Assembly (NCBI RefSeq): GCF_014207845.1
Contig: NZ_JACHLC010000003.1
Coordinates: 310,001-374,000 of the forward strand
Source of the DNA: Chryseobacterium shigense
GTDB lineage: Bacteria; Bacteroidota; Bacteroidia; Flavobacteriales; Weeksellaceae
Direction of reading: 5' to 3'
DNA length: 64,000 nt
In this document: positions 8,271 to 16,391 of the stretch, one piece after another
Position numbering within the stretch: position 1 is the stretch's first letter
How the letters are laid out: each line of letters opens with the position of its first letter
Translations under genes and position numbers: made by a program
Notes under the pieces: generated by a model
The model's database searches: none
Told to the model about the DNA's origin: nothing
Seen by the model: only the letters and a program-made list of their open reading frames with translations

Positions 8271-9060
8271 ATTTCTTCTTTTTCTGCTGCTTTTTTTCTC
8301 CATTTGTCCTGTTCATGCACAGGATGAAAATGAGCCTGCAACAGTAGAAGAATATATATCGGATTCTTTGGGAACGGGACATTACAGAAATATGTTCCGT
8401 GCAGATTCTGTCCTGATCATGAAACCGGTTTCGGAAAATACAGTCTACCCCAAAACATTCAAAGAAAAGCTTCCGTCAAGATATAAAGGCAATGAATTTG
8501 ATTATTCTGTTTCCAAGCCAAGAGAATCTTTCCTGCAAAAGCTGATGAGAAGGATAGACCAGATTCTTCAAAGTATTTTCGGGGAAAGAGTCTTTACCGA
8601 TTCTGCTAAAATTACGACCGTTCTTATCCGTTTGTTTGCTATTATTCTGGTAGGATTTCTTCTTTATTTTATCATTAAATATTTAATGGGAAAAGACGGG
8701 AACTTTTTCTTCGGTAAGAAAAACAGAAAAGTAGACATCAATGCAGAAGAGCTTCATGAAAATATTCATGAGATTAATTTTCCTGAAAGCATCGCAAAAT
8801 TTGAAGGGGAAAGAGATTACCGTTCTGCGGTCCGTTACCAGTTTCTTTTCATCCTGAAAAAGCTGAGCGATAAAAAGTACATCAACTGGAATCCTGAAAA
8901 AACAAATAAAGATTACCTGGTGGAGCTTAAGGCAGAACATCTGAAAAAAGAATTTTCCGGACTGTCCTACATTTTCGATTATGTCTGGTACGGAGAATTC
9001 ACTATTGATGAGCAGGCTTACCTGAAATTTAAAAACCAGTACCAGGCATTCAAACTCTAG
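8263..9060 (+). CDS. DUF4129 domain protein, exported and membrane-anchored
   Basis: A 265-residue protein with an N-terminal signal sequence (MNRFLLFLLLFFSICPVHA, cleavage expected near HAQ), a periplasmic region, one transmembrane segment (about residues 120-141, TVLIRLFAIILVGFLLYFI), and a C-terminal cytoplasmic DUF4129 domain (about 175-265) with FEGERDYRSAVRYQFLFIL and FDYVWYGEF. DUF4129 is often found at the C-terminus of transglutaminase-like membrane proteins or as a stand-alone partner of MoxR/DUF58 genes, as here. It overlaps the preceding gene by 8 nt. The domain resembles an adaptor; no catalytic residues are evident. Confidence 0.82.
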   Translation: MNRFLLFLLLFFSICPVHAQDENEPATVEEYISDSLGTGHYRNMFRADSVLIMKPVSENTVYPKTFKEKLPSRYKGNEFDYSVSKPRESFLQKLMRRIDQILQSIFGERVFTDSAKITTVLIRLFAIILVGFLLYFIIKYLMGKDGNFFFGKKNRKVDINAEELHENIHEINFPESIAKFEGERDYRSAVRYQFLFILKKLSDKKYINWNPEKTNKDYLVELKAEHLKKEFSGLSYIFDYVWYGEFTIDEQAYLKFKNQYQAFKL

Positions 9061-9084
9061 TCTAGTTAAAATATAAATTTAATC

Positions 9085-10242
9085 ATGAAAAAAACCTTCA
9101 AAATATATGCTGTGATATTCATCGTTGTGATGCTTATTCTGGCGTTGCTTGAAGTCAATAAAAAAGAAACCACAAGCTGGAGGAAGAATTTTGATATCAA
9201 TGAAAAATCTCCTTTCGGATTGTTTGTTTTTAATAATGAGGCCAAAGACCTGTTTAAAAATAACCTGAGTAAAACAGAACAGGCACCTTATGACTATTAC
9301 GGCCAGAGAAAGAAAAACCTGCACAATATTATCGTCATAGAAAAAGATCTGGATAAACAATCCTGGATGAAAATCCTGGATCAGGTATCAGACGGTTCAG
9401 ATGCTATGATTATAGTAAGCCATGTTCCCAAAAATATTGAGGATACAATTGGTTATCATAGTTCAGATATTTCTTTTGCGGAGGAAAATGTGCTGAAACT
9501 TACGGATACGAAATATCAGAATGATTTTATTAAATTAGATAAATTTCCGTCAGGCAGAGGATTTTCATTCATCAAACCCAAAGTGGATGTACTGGGAAAA
9601 ACAGTTGAAAAAAATAATTCGGATCAGGTCAATTTTATTAAAACCAGCTTTGGAAAAGGAACGATCTATGTACACAGTGAACCGCTTTTCCTGACGAATT
9701 ATTACCTGTTAAAACCCGGCAGCTTAAAATATGCACAGGATGTTTTTTCGTATCTTCAGGATAGGGAAACCATCTGGTTTGTGGAAAATGATACCAAAGT
9801 TTCACGTTTCTTCATGAGATTTGTGCTTTCTAATCCTGCATTAAAGTATGCGTGGTGGATATTTTTAGGAGGGCTTATGCTGTTTATCTTCTTTAATGCA
9901 AAAAGAAAACAACGGATAGTACCTGTTTTGGAGCCGTTAAGAAATACTTCGGTAGATTTTGTGAAAAGCATTGGAAATCTTTATCTTCAGGAAGGGAATT
10001 TTCATGATATGATGGCTAAAAAAGCCCAATATTTTCTGAACAGGATAAGAATGGACCTGCTGATAGATACCCAGCATCTTGATGGGGAATTTGCCAATAA
10101 GCTTCATTTAAAAACAGGAAAACCAATAGAAATGATTGATGAAGCCATAACCCTGATGAGAAAAGGACAGGATCCTTATGCAAGCGTTATGAAAGAAGAT
10201 CTTGTAAGAATGAATAAACTTCTTGATGAAATACTCAGGTAG
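9085..10242 (+). CDS. DUF4350 domain-containing membrane protein
   Basis: A 385-residue protein with a transmembrane anchor at residues 5-22 (FKIYAVIFIVVMLILALL), a large periplasmic domain of the DUF4350 type (about 40-240), a second hydrophobic segment (LKYAWWIFLGGLMLFIFFN, about 252-271) and a cytoplasmic C-terminus. DUF4350 resembles a glutamine-amidotransferase-like sensor fold, but no catalytic cysteine is seen. The cytoplasmic part has conserved-looking helices (VKSIGNLYLQEGNFHDMMAKKAQYFLNRIR). It is the fourth gene of the SpoIIM-MoxR-DUF58 operon, 24 nt after DUF4129. The topology places a periplasmic sensor domain in contact with the cytoplasmic AAA+ protein encoded next. Confidence 0.8.
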   Translation: MKKTFKIYAVIFIVVMLILALLEVNKKETTSWRKNFDINEKSPFGLFVFNNEAKDLFKNNLSKTEQAPYDYYGQRKKNLHNIIVIEKDLDKQSWMKILDQVSDGSDAMIIVSHVPKNIEDTIGYHSSDISFAEENVLKLTDTKYQNDFIKLDKFPSGRGFSFIKPKVDVLGKTVEKNNSDQVNFIKTSFGKGTIYVHSEPLFLTNYYLLKPGSLKYAQDVFSYLQDRETIWFVENDTKVSRFFMRFVLSNPALKYAWWIFLGGLMLFIFFNAKRKQRIVPVLEPLRNTSVDFVKSIGNLYLQEGNFHDMMAKKAQYFLNRIRMDLLIDTQHLDGEFANKLHLKTGKPIEMIDEAITLMRKGQDPYASVMKEDLVRMNKLLDEILR

Positions 10243-10377
10243 TTGATATAACGGTTCTGGCAATGCAATAATAATGTGCCAGCCCAGATAAACAACAGAA
10301 TGTAAACAGAAATACCATGCAGTGGAAAACCTGCTGCAGTGTTAAACTTTTACATGGTTATATAGAAAAAAACAATT

Positions 10378-11409
10378 ATGGAAAACTTTGAAAACCAGAA
10401 CTTAGAAAATCAAAGTTCTATTAATTTAAATAAAAGTGAGGATCAGTTTCAGTCAAGAATTGATATGATCGAGCTGCGTGCCAGTTTAGACAAAGTAAAA
10501 GCTGAAATAGCCAAAGTTATTGTAGGGCAGGAGAGTATGGTAGAACATCTTATTGCAGCCCTTTTATCAAACGGACATGTATTGATTGAAGGCGTTCCGG
10601 GAGTTGCAAAAACCATCACAGCCAAGCTCCTTGCAAAAACTATTGATGCAGGCTTCAGCAGAATACAGTTTACGCCGGACCTTATGCCTTCCGATATCCT
10701 GGGAACCTCTGTTTTCAGTGTGAAAAACTCTGAATTTGAGTTTAAAAAAGGACCTATCTTTTCCAGCTTTATCTTAATTGATGAGATCAATAGATCACCG
10801 GCAAAAACCCAGGCAGCATTGTTTGAAGTAATGGAAGAAAGGCAGATCACCATGGACGGAATCCGTTATATCATGGATGAGCCATTCCTGGTAGTGGCTA
10901 CCCAAAACCCAATAGAGCATGAAGGGACTTACAGGCTTCCTGAAGCTCAGCTGGACCGTTTCCTGTTTAAAATCAATGTAGGATATCCTAACCTTGAACA
11001 GGAGATCGCTATTATAAGAAACCAGCACGAAAGTAAAAAAGAAGACAAGACAGAAGGGGTAAATCGTGTCATTACCGCAGAACAGCTGAAAAACTATCAG
11101 CATTTGGTAAAAGAGATCATTGTAGAGGCTCAGCTCATGGAGTATATTGCCAAAATTATAGTCAATACAAGAGAAAACCAGTTCTTATATCTGGGAGCTT
11201 CTCCAAGGGCTTCACTGGCTTTGCTTACAGCATCCAAGTCTTTTGCAGCACTTAGGGGAAGAGACTTTGTAACACCGGAAGATATTAAAGAAGCAAGTTA
11301 CGCTGTATTAAGGCACAGAGTGATCGTTTCTCCGGAAAGAGAGATGGAAGGGCTTACAGCAGATGAAATTATACGCCAGATCCTGGAAGGGATAGAGATT
11401 CCTAGATAG
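10378..11409 (+). CDS. MoxR family AAA+ ATPase
   Basis: A 343-residue cytoplasmic AAA+ protein. The Walker A motif has the MoxR-specific form GVPGVAKT (about residue 74), Walker B is ILIDEINRSPAKTQAALFEVMEE, and sensor and arginine-finger regions follow (ATQNPIEHEGTYRLPEAQLDRF; SPRASLALL). MoxR proteins act as chaperones that mature or insert metal centres or assemble large complexes, usually with a DUF58 or VWA partner. Both partners are here: DUF58 follows, and DUF4350 and DUF4129 precede it. The gap of 135 nt before it has no ORF and the gap after it has a strong inverted repeat, so MoxR may be made at a level different from its neighbours. Confidence 0.93.
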   Translation: MENFENQNLENQSSINLNKSEDQFQSRIDMIELRASLDKVKAEIAKVIVGQESMVEHLIAALLSNGHVLIEGVPGVAKTITAKLLAKTIDAGFSRIQFTPDLMPSDILGTSVFSVKNSEFEFKKGPIFSSFILIDEINRSPAKTQAALFEVMEERQITMDGIRYIMDEPFLVVATQNPIEHEGTYRLPEAQLDRFLFKINVGYPNLEQEIAIIRNQHESKKEDKTEGVNRVITAEQLKNYQHLVKEIIVEAQLMEYIAKIIVNTRENQFLYLGASPRASLALLTASKSFAALRGRDFVTPEDIKEASYAVLRHRVIVSPEREMEGLTADEIIRQILEGIEIPR

Positions 11410-11417
11410 ATTTTGGA

Positions 11418-11494
11418 GGGATTAGGATGAAGGGATTAGCTTAACAGGTAATTGTTTACTATAGTTAAATCCCTGATCCCTTCATCCTAATCCC
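11418..11494 (+). repeat. Inverted repeat (20-bp arms) between moxR and the DUF58 gene
   Basis: Arm one at 11418-11437 pairs with arm two at 11475-11494 with only one G-U. An inner TTAAC (11441-11445) also pairs with GTTAA (11464-11468), leaving an 18-nt loop. The hairpin ends 14 nt before the start codon of the DUF58 gene. It has no T tract, so it is not an ordinary terminator. Confidence 0.85.
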
Positions 11495-11508
11495 TAATTC
11501 CTGAAAAT

Positions 11509-12831
11509 ATGAAAAACCTATACATCAATACACGCTTTTTCTTTTCGCTCATTGGAGTGGGGATCATGTATGTCCTTGCATTTTTCTTCCCGGTTCTGAT
11601 GTGGGTTGCTCACATTCTTTTGCTGCTGTGTTTTCTTGCGGTAATGGTAGATTATCTTTTATTATTTAATCAGAAGAATGCATTGTTTGCCCAAAGAATA
11701 CTCCCGGAAAAACTATCCAACGGGGATGAAAATTTTGTGAAAATTGATATTAAAAATAACTACGGTTTTAAGATCAGTACGAAAATCATTGATGAAATTC
11801 CGTTTCAGTTCCAGAAAAGAGATTTTCTGATTACAAAAGATATTGAATCCGGCAGGAATACTTATTTCCAGTATAGCCTTGAACCTAAAGAAAGAGGAGA
11901 ATACAGCTTCGGAAACCTGAATGTGTATGCTTCTTCACCATTAGGATTTGTAGCCAGAAGATTTAATTTCCAGAAAGATGCTATGCTGCCTGCTTATCCG
12001 TCTTTTGTTCATCTCAGAAAATATGAACTGATGGCATTGCAGAGTGAATTTATGTTGGGCGGAATCAAAAAGATCAGAAAACTGGGGCATACCATGGAGT
12101 TTGAGCAAATCAAGGAATATGTTCCGGGAGATGATATCAGAACCATCAACTGGAAAGCCACATCTAAAACAAACAGGTTGATGGTTAACCAGTTTCAGGA
12201 CGAGAAATCTCAGCGTATCTTTATTCTGATTGATAAGGGAAGAACGATGAAGATGCCTTTCAACGGTCTCAGTCTGCTTGATTATTCTATCAATGCAGCA
12301 ATGGCCCTGTCTCATATTATCCTCAAGAAAGGCGATCGGGCCGGAATGATGACCTTCTCTAAAAAAACGGAGAACAAAGTTGCTGCTGAAAATAAATCAG
12401 GACAGCTGAAAAAGATATCGGAAGCATTGTATAACATTAAAACCGACTTTTTTGAAAGTGATTTTAACCGCCTGTATCAGGATGTAAAATATTCTCTGAA
12501 CCAGAGGAGCCTTGTTCTGCTTTTTACCAACTTTGAAACCCTTGACGGATTAAACAGGCAACTGAAATATCTCCGCGGTATTGCCAAAAACCATCTGTTG
12601 GTCGTTGTATTTTTTAAAAACTCAGAACTGCATACCCTTATCAACAAAAATCCTGAAAGTATGCAGGAAATCTATGATGAGATCATTGCTGAAAAATTTG
12701 AATTTGAAAAGAAACTGATCATTCAGGAACTGAGGAAATATGGTATCTATACGGTATACACTTTGCCTGAAAATTTAAATATTGACGTTATCAATAAATA
12801 TCTTGAGATAAAAGCGCGGGGAATTTTATAA
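11509..12831 (+). CDS. DUF58 domain protein (VWA-like partner of MoxR)
   Basis: A 440-residue protein with two N-terminal transmembrane segments within residues 10-55, an immunoglobulin-like middle region, and a C-terminal DUF58/VWA-like domain. The DUF58 signature is EYVPGDDIRTINWKATSK, followed by the MIDAS-like IFILIDKGRTMKM, where the second serine of the typical DxSxS motif is replaced (D-K-G-R-T). DUF58 proteins are MoxR partners and are commonly cotranscribed with them. Located directly after moxR with a hairpin in the gap, it completes the RDD-SpoIIM-DUF4129-DUF4350-MoxR-DUF58 set. The topology (membrane anchor, then cytoplasmic domain) would bring the ATPase to the membrane. Confidence 0.92.
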   Translation: MKNLYINTRFFFSLIGVGIMYVLAFFFPVLMWVAHILLLLCFLAVMVDYLLLFNQKNALFAQRILPEKLSNGDENFVKIDIKNNYGFKISTKIIDEIPFQFQKRDFLITKDIESGRNTYFQYSLEPKERGEYSFGNLNVYASSPLGFVARRFNFQKDAMLPAYPSFVHLRKYELMALQSEFMLGGIKKIRKLGHTMEFEQIKEYVPGDDIRTINWKATSKTNRLMVNQFQDEKSQRIFILIDKGRTMKMPFNGLSLLDYSINAAMALSHIILKKGDRAGMMTFSKKTENKVAAENKSGQLKKISEALYNIKTDFFESDFNRLYQDVKYSLNQRSLVLLFTNFETLDGLNRQLKYLRGIAKNHLLVVVFFKNSELHTLINKNPESMQEIYDEIIAEKFEFEKKLIIQELRKYGIYTVYTLPENLNIDVINKYLEIKARGIL

Positions 12832-12943
12832 TTTTGTATAATAAATCTAATGGTCTCCATCACGGCTAAACTGATTTTATATAAATGATACAATCAGTTA
12901 CCATTCTGAAAGGAACTTAAAAATTTTACAATAAAATTCGAAA

Positions 12944-13363
12944 ATGAAAATAACACTAAACAGAATAAACGAGGACTTTTTATTCGAATGTACCAATTCC
13001 CAAGGGAATTCAATTCTTTTGGACAACACTTCACAGCCAGGTGCTAAAGGAGTTTCTCCTATGGAAAGCGTACTGATGGCCGTAGCCGGATGCAGCGGAA
13101 TAGATGTGGTCTCTATCCTGAAAAAACAGCGTCAGGAAATTACCGGCTTCCAGGCAGAAGTAGAAGGAGAAAGAATTCCTGTAGATGATGCAAAGCCATT
13201 TAAATCCATTAAAGTGAAGTTTCTTTTGGAAGGAAATATTGATCCTAAAAAAGCATTAAAGGCAGCTGAACTGTCTTTTGAAAAATATTGTTCCGTATCA
13301 AAAACTTTAGAACCGAATGTAGAAATCGGGTACGAAGTTCTGGTTAACGGAGAGAAAGTTTAA
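12944..13363 (+). CDS. OsmC/YhfA family peroxide-defence protein
   Basis: A 139-residue OsmC-fold protein. OsmC-type proteins reduce organic hydroperoxides using two reactive cysteines; both are present here, C50 in VAGCSGIDVVS and C116 in EKYCSVSKTL. An arginine or lysine near the peroxide site is also common, and the basic motif KKQRQEI follows the first cysteine. The substrate may be a hydroperoxide, though some members of this branch have unknown substrates. It appears monocistronic, with a very stable bidirectional hairpin separating it from the convergent glucosidase gene. Confidence 0.88.
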   Translation: MKITLNRINEDFLFECTNSQGNSILLDNTSQPGAKGVSPMESVLMAVAGCSGIDVVSILKKQRQEITGFQAEVEGERIPVDDAKPFKSIKVKFLLEGNIDPKKALKAAELSFEKYCSVSKTLEPNVEIGYEVLVNGEKV

Positions 13364-13380
13364 ATCTTTTTTTAATTGAT

Positions 13381-13416
13381 ATGAAGAGTCCGGCCCAAAT
13401 AGGCCGGACTCTTCAT
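13381..13416 (+). terminator. Bidirectional terminator between osmC and the glucosidase gene
   Basis: Perfect 15-bp stem, 13381-13395 with 13402-13416, loop CAAATA. A TTTTA run follows on the plus strand and an A/T-rich tail is present on the other side. The stop codon of the minus-strand gene begins two bases beyond the stem. Confidence 0.9.
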
Positions 13417-13417
13417 T

Positions 13418-16033
13418 TTATACAGTTAATCTCGGTTTCATAAGCTTGGCAACTGTTGCCGTCCATCCTGTCTGATGGGAAGCTCCTACGCCACGACCAT
13501 TATCTCCGTGGAAATATTCAAAGAAAGTAATATAATCTTTAAAATGCTCATCATAATTGAATTTGGCATTGCCTCCGTTAAAAGGTCTTTGTCCATCTTC
13601 ATCCTTTAAAAATAACGAACACAGTCTTCTGCTGATATTCTGCGCCACTTCATCAAGGTTCTTTTTCTCGCCGCTTCCGGTGGGGAATTCCACTTTTAAA
13701 CTGTTGCCATAATAAAAATGAAAACGCTGTAAGCTTTCCACAATAAGGAAATTGATCGGGAACCAGATAGGTCCTCTCCAGTTGCTGTTGCCCCCGAACA
13801 TACGGCTGTCACTTTCTGCAGGAGTATAATACACCACATTTTCAGTACCATGAACGGAGAATACGAAAGGATTTTCCTCATACACTTTAGACATTGCCCG
13901 GATTCCGTAAGAACTTAAAAATTCTTTTTCATCAAGCATTCTGTTTAAAACCTTTGTCAGTCTGTTCTTACGAAGGATACTCATCAGGTGTTTTCTGCCC
14001 TGTCCTTCCTCATCCCAGTGAGAAACCAGTTTTGTAAGTTCAGGCTTGTTTTTCAATACCCATTCCATTCTTGCCTGGAAATTGGGCATCTTTTCCAATA
14101 ACTGATGGTCTACAATTTCTACAGCAAACATCGGGATCAGTCCTACGATACTTCTTAATTTCAAGGAAACACTTTCTCCGTTACCAAGCTGCAATACATC
14201 ATAGAAAAAGCCGTCTTCCTCATTCCATAAACCTTCTTTGCCATCACCCAGGTTTTCCATCGCTTCCGCGATATAGAGGTAATGTTCGAAAAATTTAATG
14301 GCCATATCTTCGTATACCTGATAATACTGAGCAAGTTCCATAGCGATTCGCATCATATTAAGAGCGTACATTGCCATCCAGCTTGTTCCGTCAGCCTGCT
14401 CAAGATGCTGGCCGTCTTTCAGTTCCATATTGCGGTCAAAAGCCCCGATATTATCCAGACCAAGGAAACCCCCGCCAAAAATATTCTTGCCGTTTTTATC
14501 CTTCCTGTTTACCCACCATGTAAAATTCAGGAGGAGTTTCTGGAAGACTTTTTCAAGGAATAAAAGATCAGGCTTGCCGTTCTGTTTTTCATCAATTTTG
14601 AAAACACGGAAGCAGGACCACGCATGTACCGGTGGATTTACATCGCTCAGGTTCCATTCATAAGCAGGAAGCTGGCCATTCGGATGCATGTACCATTCCT
14701 TTGTTAAAAGCAGAAGCTGTCCTTTTGCAAATTCACCGTCAATAATGGAAAAAGGCACACAGTGAAATGCCAGATCCCATGTTGCATACCACGGATATTC
14801 CCATTTATCAGGCATAGAGATAATATCCTTATTGTGGAGATGGTTCCATTCTGTATTTCTTACATATTCATTGAAATTTCTCGGAGCTTCATGGTTGGGA
14901 TCGCCTTTCAGCCATTTGCCCACATTATAATGATAGAACTGTTTATTCCACAGAAGCCCTGCGAATGCCTGCCGTTGCACATTTCTTTCATCCTCATTTG
15001 TGGTTTCGCTTTGGATCTCATTATAGAATTCATCTGTTTCTGCAGATCTTGCACTGAAAATTTCGTTGAACTTATCAAAAGGCTCATCCATCTCATCCGG
15101 GCACAGCCTGAAATCAAACGTTTTGGATTGTCCGGCTTCAATTATTTCGTCAATGATGAAAGCTGCTTTGGTTCCTCTTTTTTCCGGATTTACCGTATTG
15201 CTTTCATAAATAATATGATCGTTGATTCCGTCCTTAAAATAAGTATTTCCGGGATAAGGGGCTCCATATAATTTGGGAGTATTGGTCTCATTTTCGCAGA
15301 AAGCACTTTTTGCAGCAAGATTCCTTGAGTAGAATTTCTTAATCGAAATGCTGTCATGCTTAATGTCAATGCATCCATCGTATGAAGCATTCATTTCACC
15401 TTTATATGTGTTGTATCCCCATTTCCAGTTATTTCTGAACCATGCAGCCGGAGTGATAACGATAGGGGCATCCTGACGGCTTCTGTTATGAACAGTTACC
15501 CTTGCAAGAATATCGTTGTGATCAGCCTTACAGTATTCAATGAAAATATCGAAGTATTCATCATTGTCAAAAATTCCCGTATCAAACAGTTCATATTCAG
15601 GCTCCTTTTTGCTCCGTCTGCCATTTTCGGTAACAAGATCGTCATAAGGAAATGCATTGATAGGGTATTTATACACCATTTTCATATAACTATGGGTAGG
15701 TGTATTATCTAAATAGTAAAAAATCTCTTTGATATCCTCCCCGTGGTTACCCTGCGGATTGCTCAGTCCAAAAAAACGTTCTTTTACAATTTTATCTTTT
15801 TTATTCCAAAAGGAGAAGGCAAAACAGAGAATCTGCTTCACATCGGAAATTCCTGCGATTCCTTCTTCGCCCCATCGGTAGGTATAACTTTCTGCATTAT
15901 TATGGTTGGCGTAATGCCAGGCATTTCCGTTCGGGCTGTAGTCTTCACGCACATTTCCCCATTGCCGGTTACTTACGTATGGTCCCCAGTTTTTCCATTT
16001 GGGATCTAGTAATCTTTCTTTTTCAACAGTCAT
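13418..16033 (-). CDS. GH63/MGH1-like glucosidase
   Basis: An 871-residue protein with no signal peptide, hence probably cytoplasmic. It resembles the bacterial relatives of mannosyl-oligosaccharide glucosidase (GH63), with an N-terminal beta-rich domain, then an (alpha/alpha)6 barrel. Family-like blocks are YPWYATWDLAFHCVPFS, then DGTSWMAMYALNM, and FGGNSNWRGPIWFPINFL near the C-terminus. Retention of the W-R-G-P-I-W block near the active site argues for catalytic competence. The natural substrate is unknown; alpha-glucosides such as glycosylglycerate or maltooligomers are plausible given the malQ gene in the same window. No promoter box is obvious in the upstream 100 bp. Confidence 0.82.
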   Translation of the reverse strand: MTVEKERLLDPKWKNWGPYVSNRQWGNVREDYSPNGNAWHYANHNNAESYTYRWGEEGIAGISDVKQILCFAFSFWNKKDKIVKERFFGLSNPQGNHGEDIKEIFYYLDNTPTHSYMKMVYKYPINAFPYDDLVTENGRRSKKEPEYELFDTGIFDNDEYFDIFIEYCKADHNDILARVTVHNRSRQDAPIVITPAAWFRNNWKWGYNTYKGEMNASYDGCIDIKHDSISIKKFYSRNLAAKSAFCENETNTPKLYGAPYPGNTYFKDGINDHIIYESNTVNPEKRGTKAAFIIDEIIEAGQSKTFDFRLCPDEMDEPFDKFNEIFSARSAETDEFYNEIQSETTNEDERNVQRQAFAGLLWNKQFYHYNVGKWLKGDPNHEAPRNFNEYVRNTEWNHLHNKDIISMPDKWEYPWYATWDLAFHCVPFSIIDGEFAKGQLLLLTKEWYMHPNGQLPAYEWNLSDVNPPVHAWSCFRVFKIDEKQNGKPDLLFLEKVFQKLLLNFTWWVNRKDKNGKNIFGGGFLGLDNIGAFDRNMELKDGQHLEQADGTSWMAMYALNMMRIAMELAQYYQVYEDMAIKFFEHYLYIAEAMENLGDGKEGLWNEEDGFFYDVLQLGNGESVSLKLRSIVGLIPMFAVEIVDHQLLEKMPNFQARMEWVLKNKPELTKLVSHWDEEGQGRKHLMSILRKNRLTKVLNRMLDEKEFLSSYGIRAMSKVYEENPFVFSVHGTENVVYYTPAESDSRMFGGNSNWRGPIWFPINFLIVESLQRFHFYYGNSLKVEFPTGSGEKKNLDEVAQNISRRLCSLFLKDEDGQRPFNGGNAKFNYDEHFKDYITFFEYFHGDNGRGVGASHQTGWTATVAKLMKPRLTV

Positions 16034-16138
16034 ATTTCATCACTTTTTCAGTACGAAGGTAGTTTTTTTGAAAAATAATTCCAATTCCTTTCATCTGAAT
16101 AATTATTAATATATCCTTGAAATACTTATCAATAAAGC

Positions 16139-16177
16139 TTTTTTAAATATTAAAAATAATTTTTTTAAATATTAAAA
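16139..16177 (+). repeat. Direct repeat of 17 bp upstream of the metX promoter
   Basis: TTTTTTAAATATTAAAA occurs at 16139-16155 and again at 16161-16177, a perfect copy 22 bp downstream (about two helical turns). Both lie just before the -7 box at 16187-16194, so they sit where an activator, repressor or UP-like element would act. Confidence 0.7.
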
Positions 16178-16186
16178 GAAAAAACA

Positions 16187-16194
16187 TATCTTTG
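16187..16194 (+). promoter_or_regulatory. -7 promoter element of the methionine operon
   Basis: TATCTTTG matches TAnnTTTG exactly. The transcript would begin a few nt later, about 20-25 nt before the SAM-I riboswitch. There is no TTG at the standard -33 place; the 17-bp direct repeats occupy it. Confidence 0.6.
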
Positions 16195-16221
16195 CAGTGC
16201 GTTCATTCAAATATTGAAAAT

Positions 16222-16324
16222 GTTATCAAGAAAGGTTGAGGGATTAGACCCTATGAAACCTTAGCAACCCTTTGTGCAAGCAGAGAAGGTGCTACGTTCT
16301 ACCAATTTATATTGGACAGATAAC
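16222..16324 (+). ncRNA. SAM-I (S-box) riboswitch
   Basis: The sequence has the S-box core in order: TTATCAAGAAAGGTTGAGGG, the loop ATTAGACCCTATGAAACCTT, AGCAACCC, AGAAGGTGCTACGTTCTACC and a final P1 strand GATAAC. P1 is GTTATC (16222-16227) with GATAAC (16319-16324), six perfect pairs. SAM-I aptamers normally repress sulfur or methionine genes when S-adenosylmethionine is high. It lies directly before metX and the rest of the methionine series. Downstream, a 9-bp stem may mask the metX start codon (see finding). Confidence 0.93.
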
Positions 16325-16358
16325 TCACTGAAGTTCTTTTCAGCCATTTCCTGTGGCA

Positions 16359-16391
16359 TTTTCAATTGTATTAAAATAATAGAATTGAAAA
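16359..16391 (+). promoter_or_regulatory. Candidate expression platform: stem masking the metX TTG start
   Basis: TTTTCAATT at 16359-16367 pairs perfectly with AATTGAAAA at 16383-16391, which contains the proposed TTG start codon (16385-16387). A short stem GCCA/TGGC lies at 16343-16357 just upstream. Together with the aptamer this suggests translational control, though it was judged by eye only. Confidence 0.45.

Noticed and set aside
16274..16384. Extension of metX upstream to 16274
   Set aside because: It would translate the SAM-I aptamer itself, and the extra residues have no family match.
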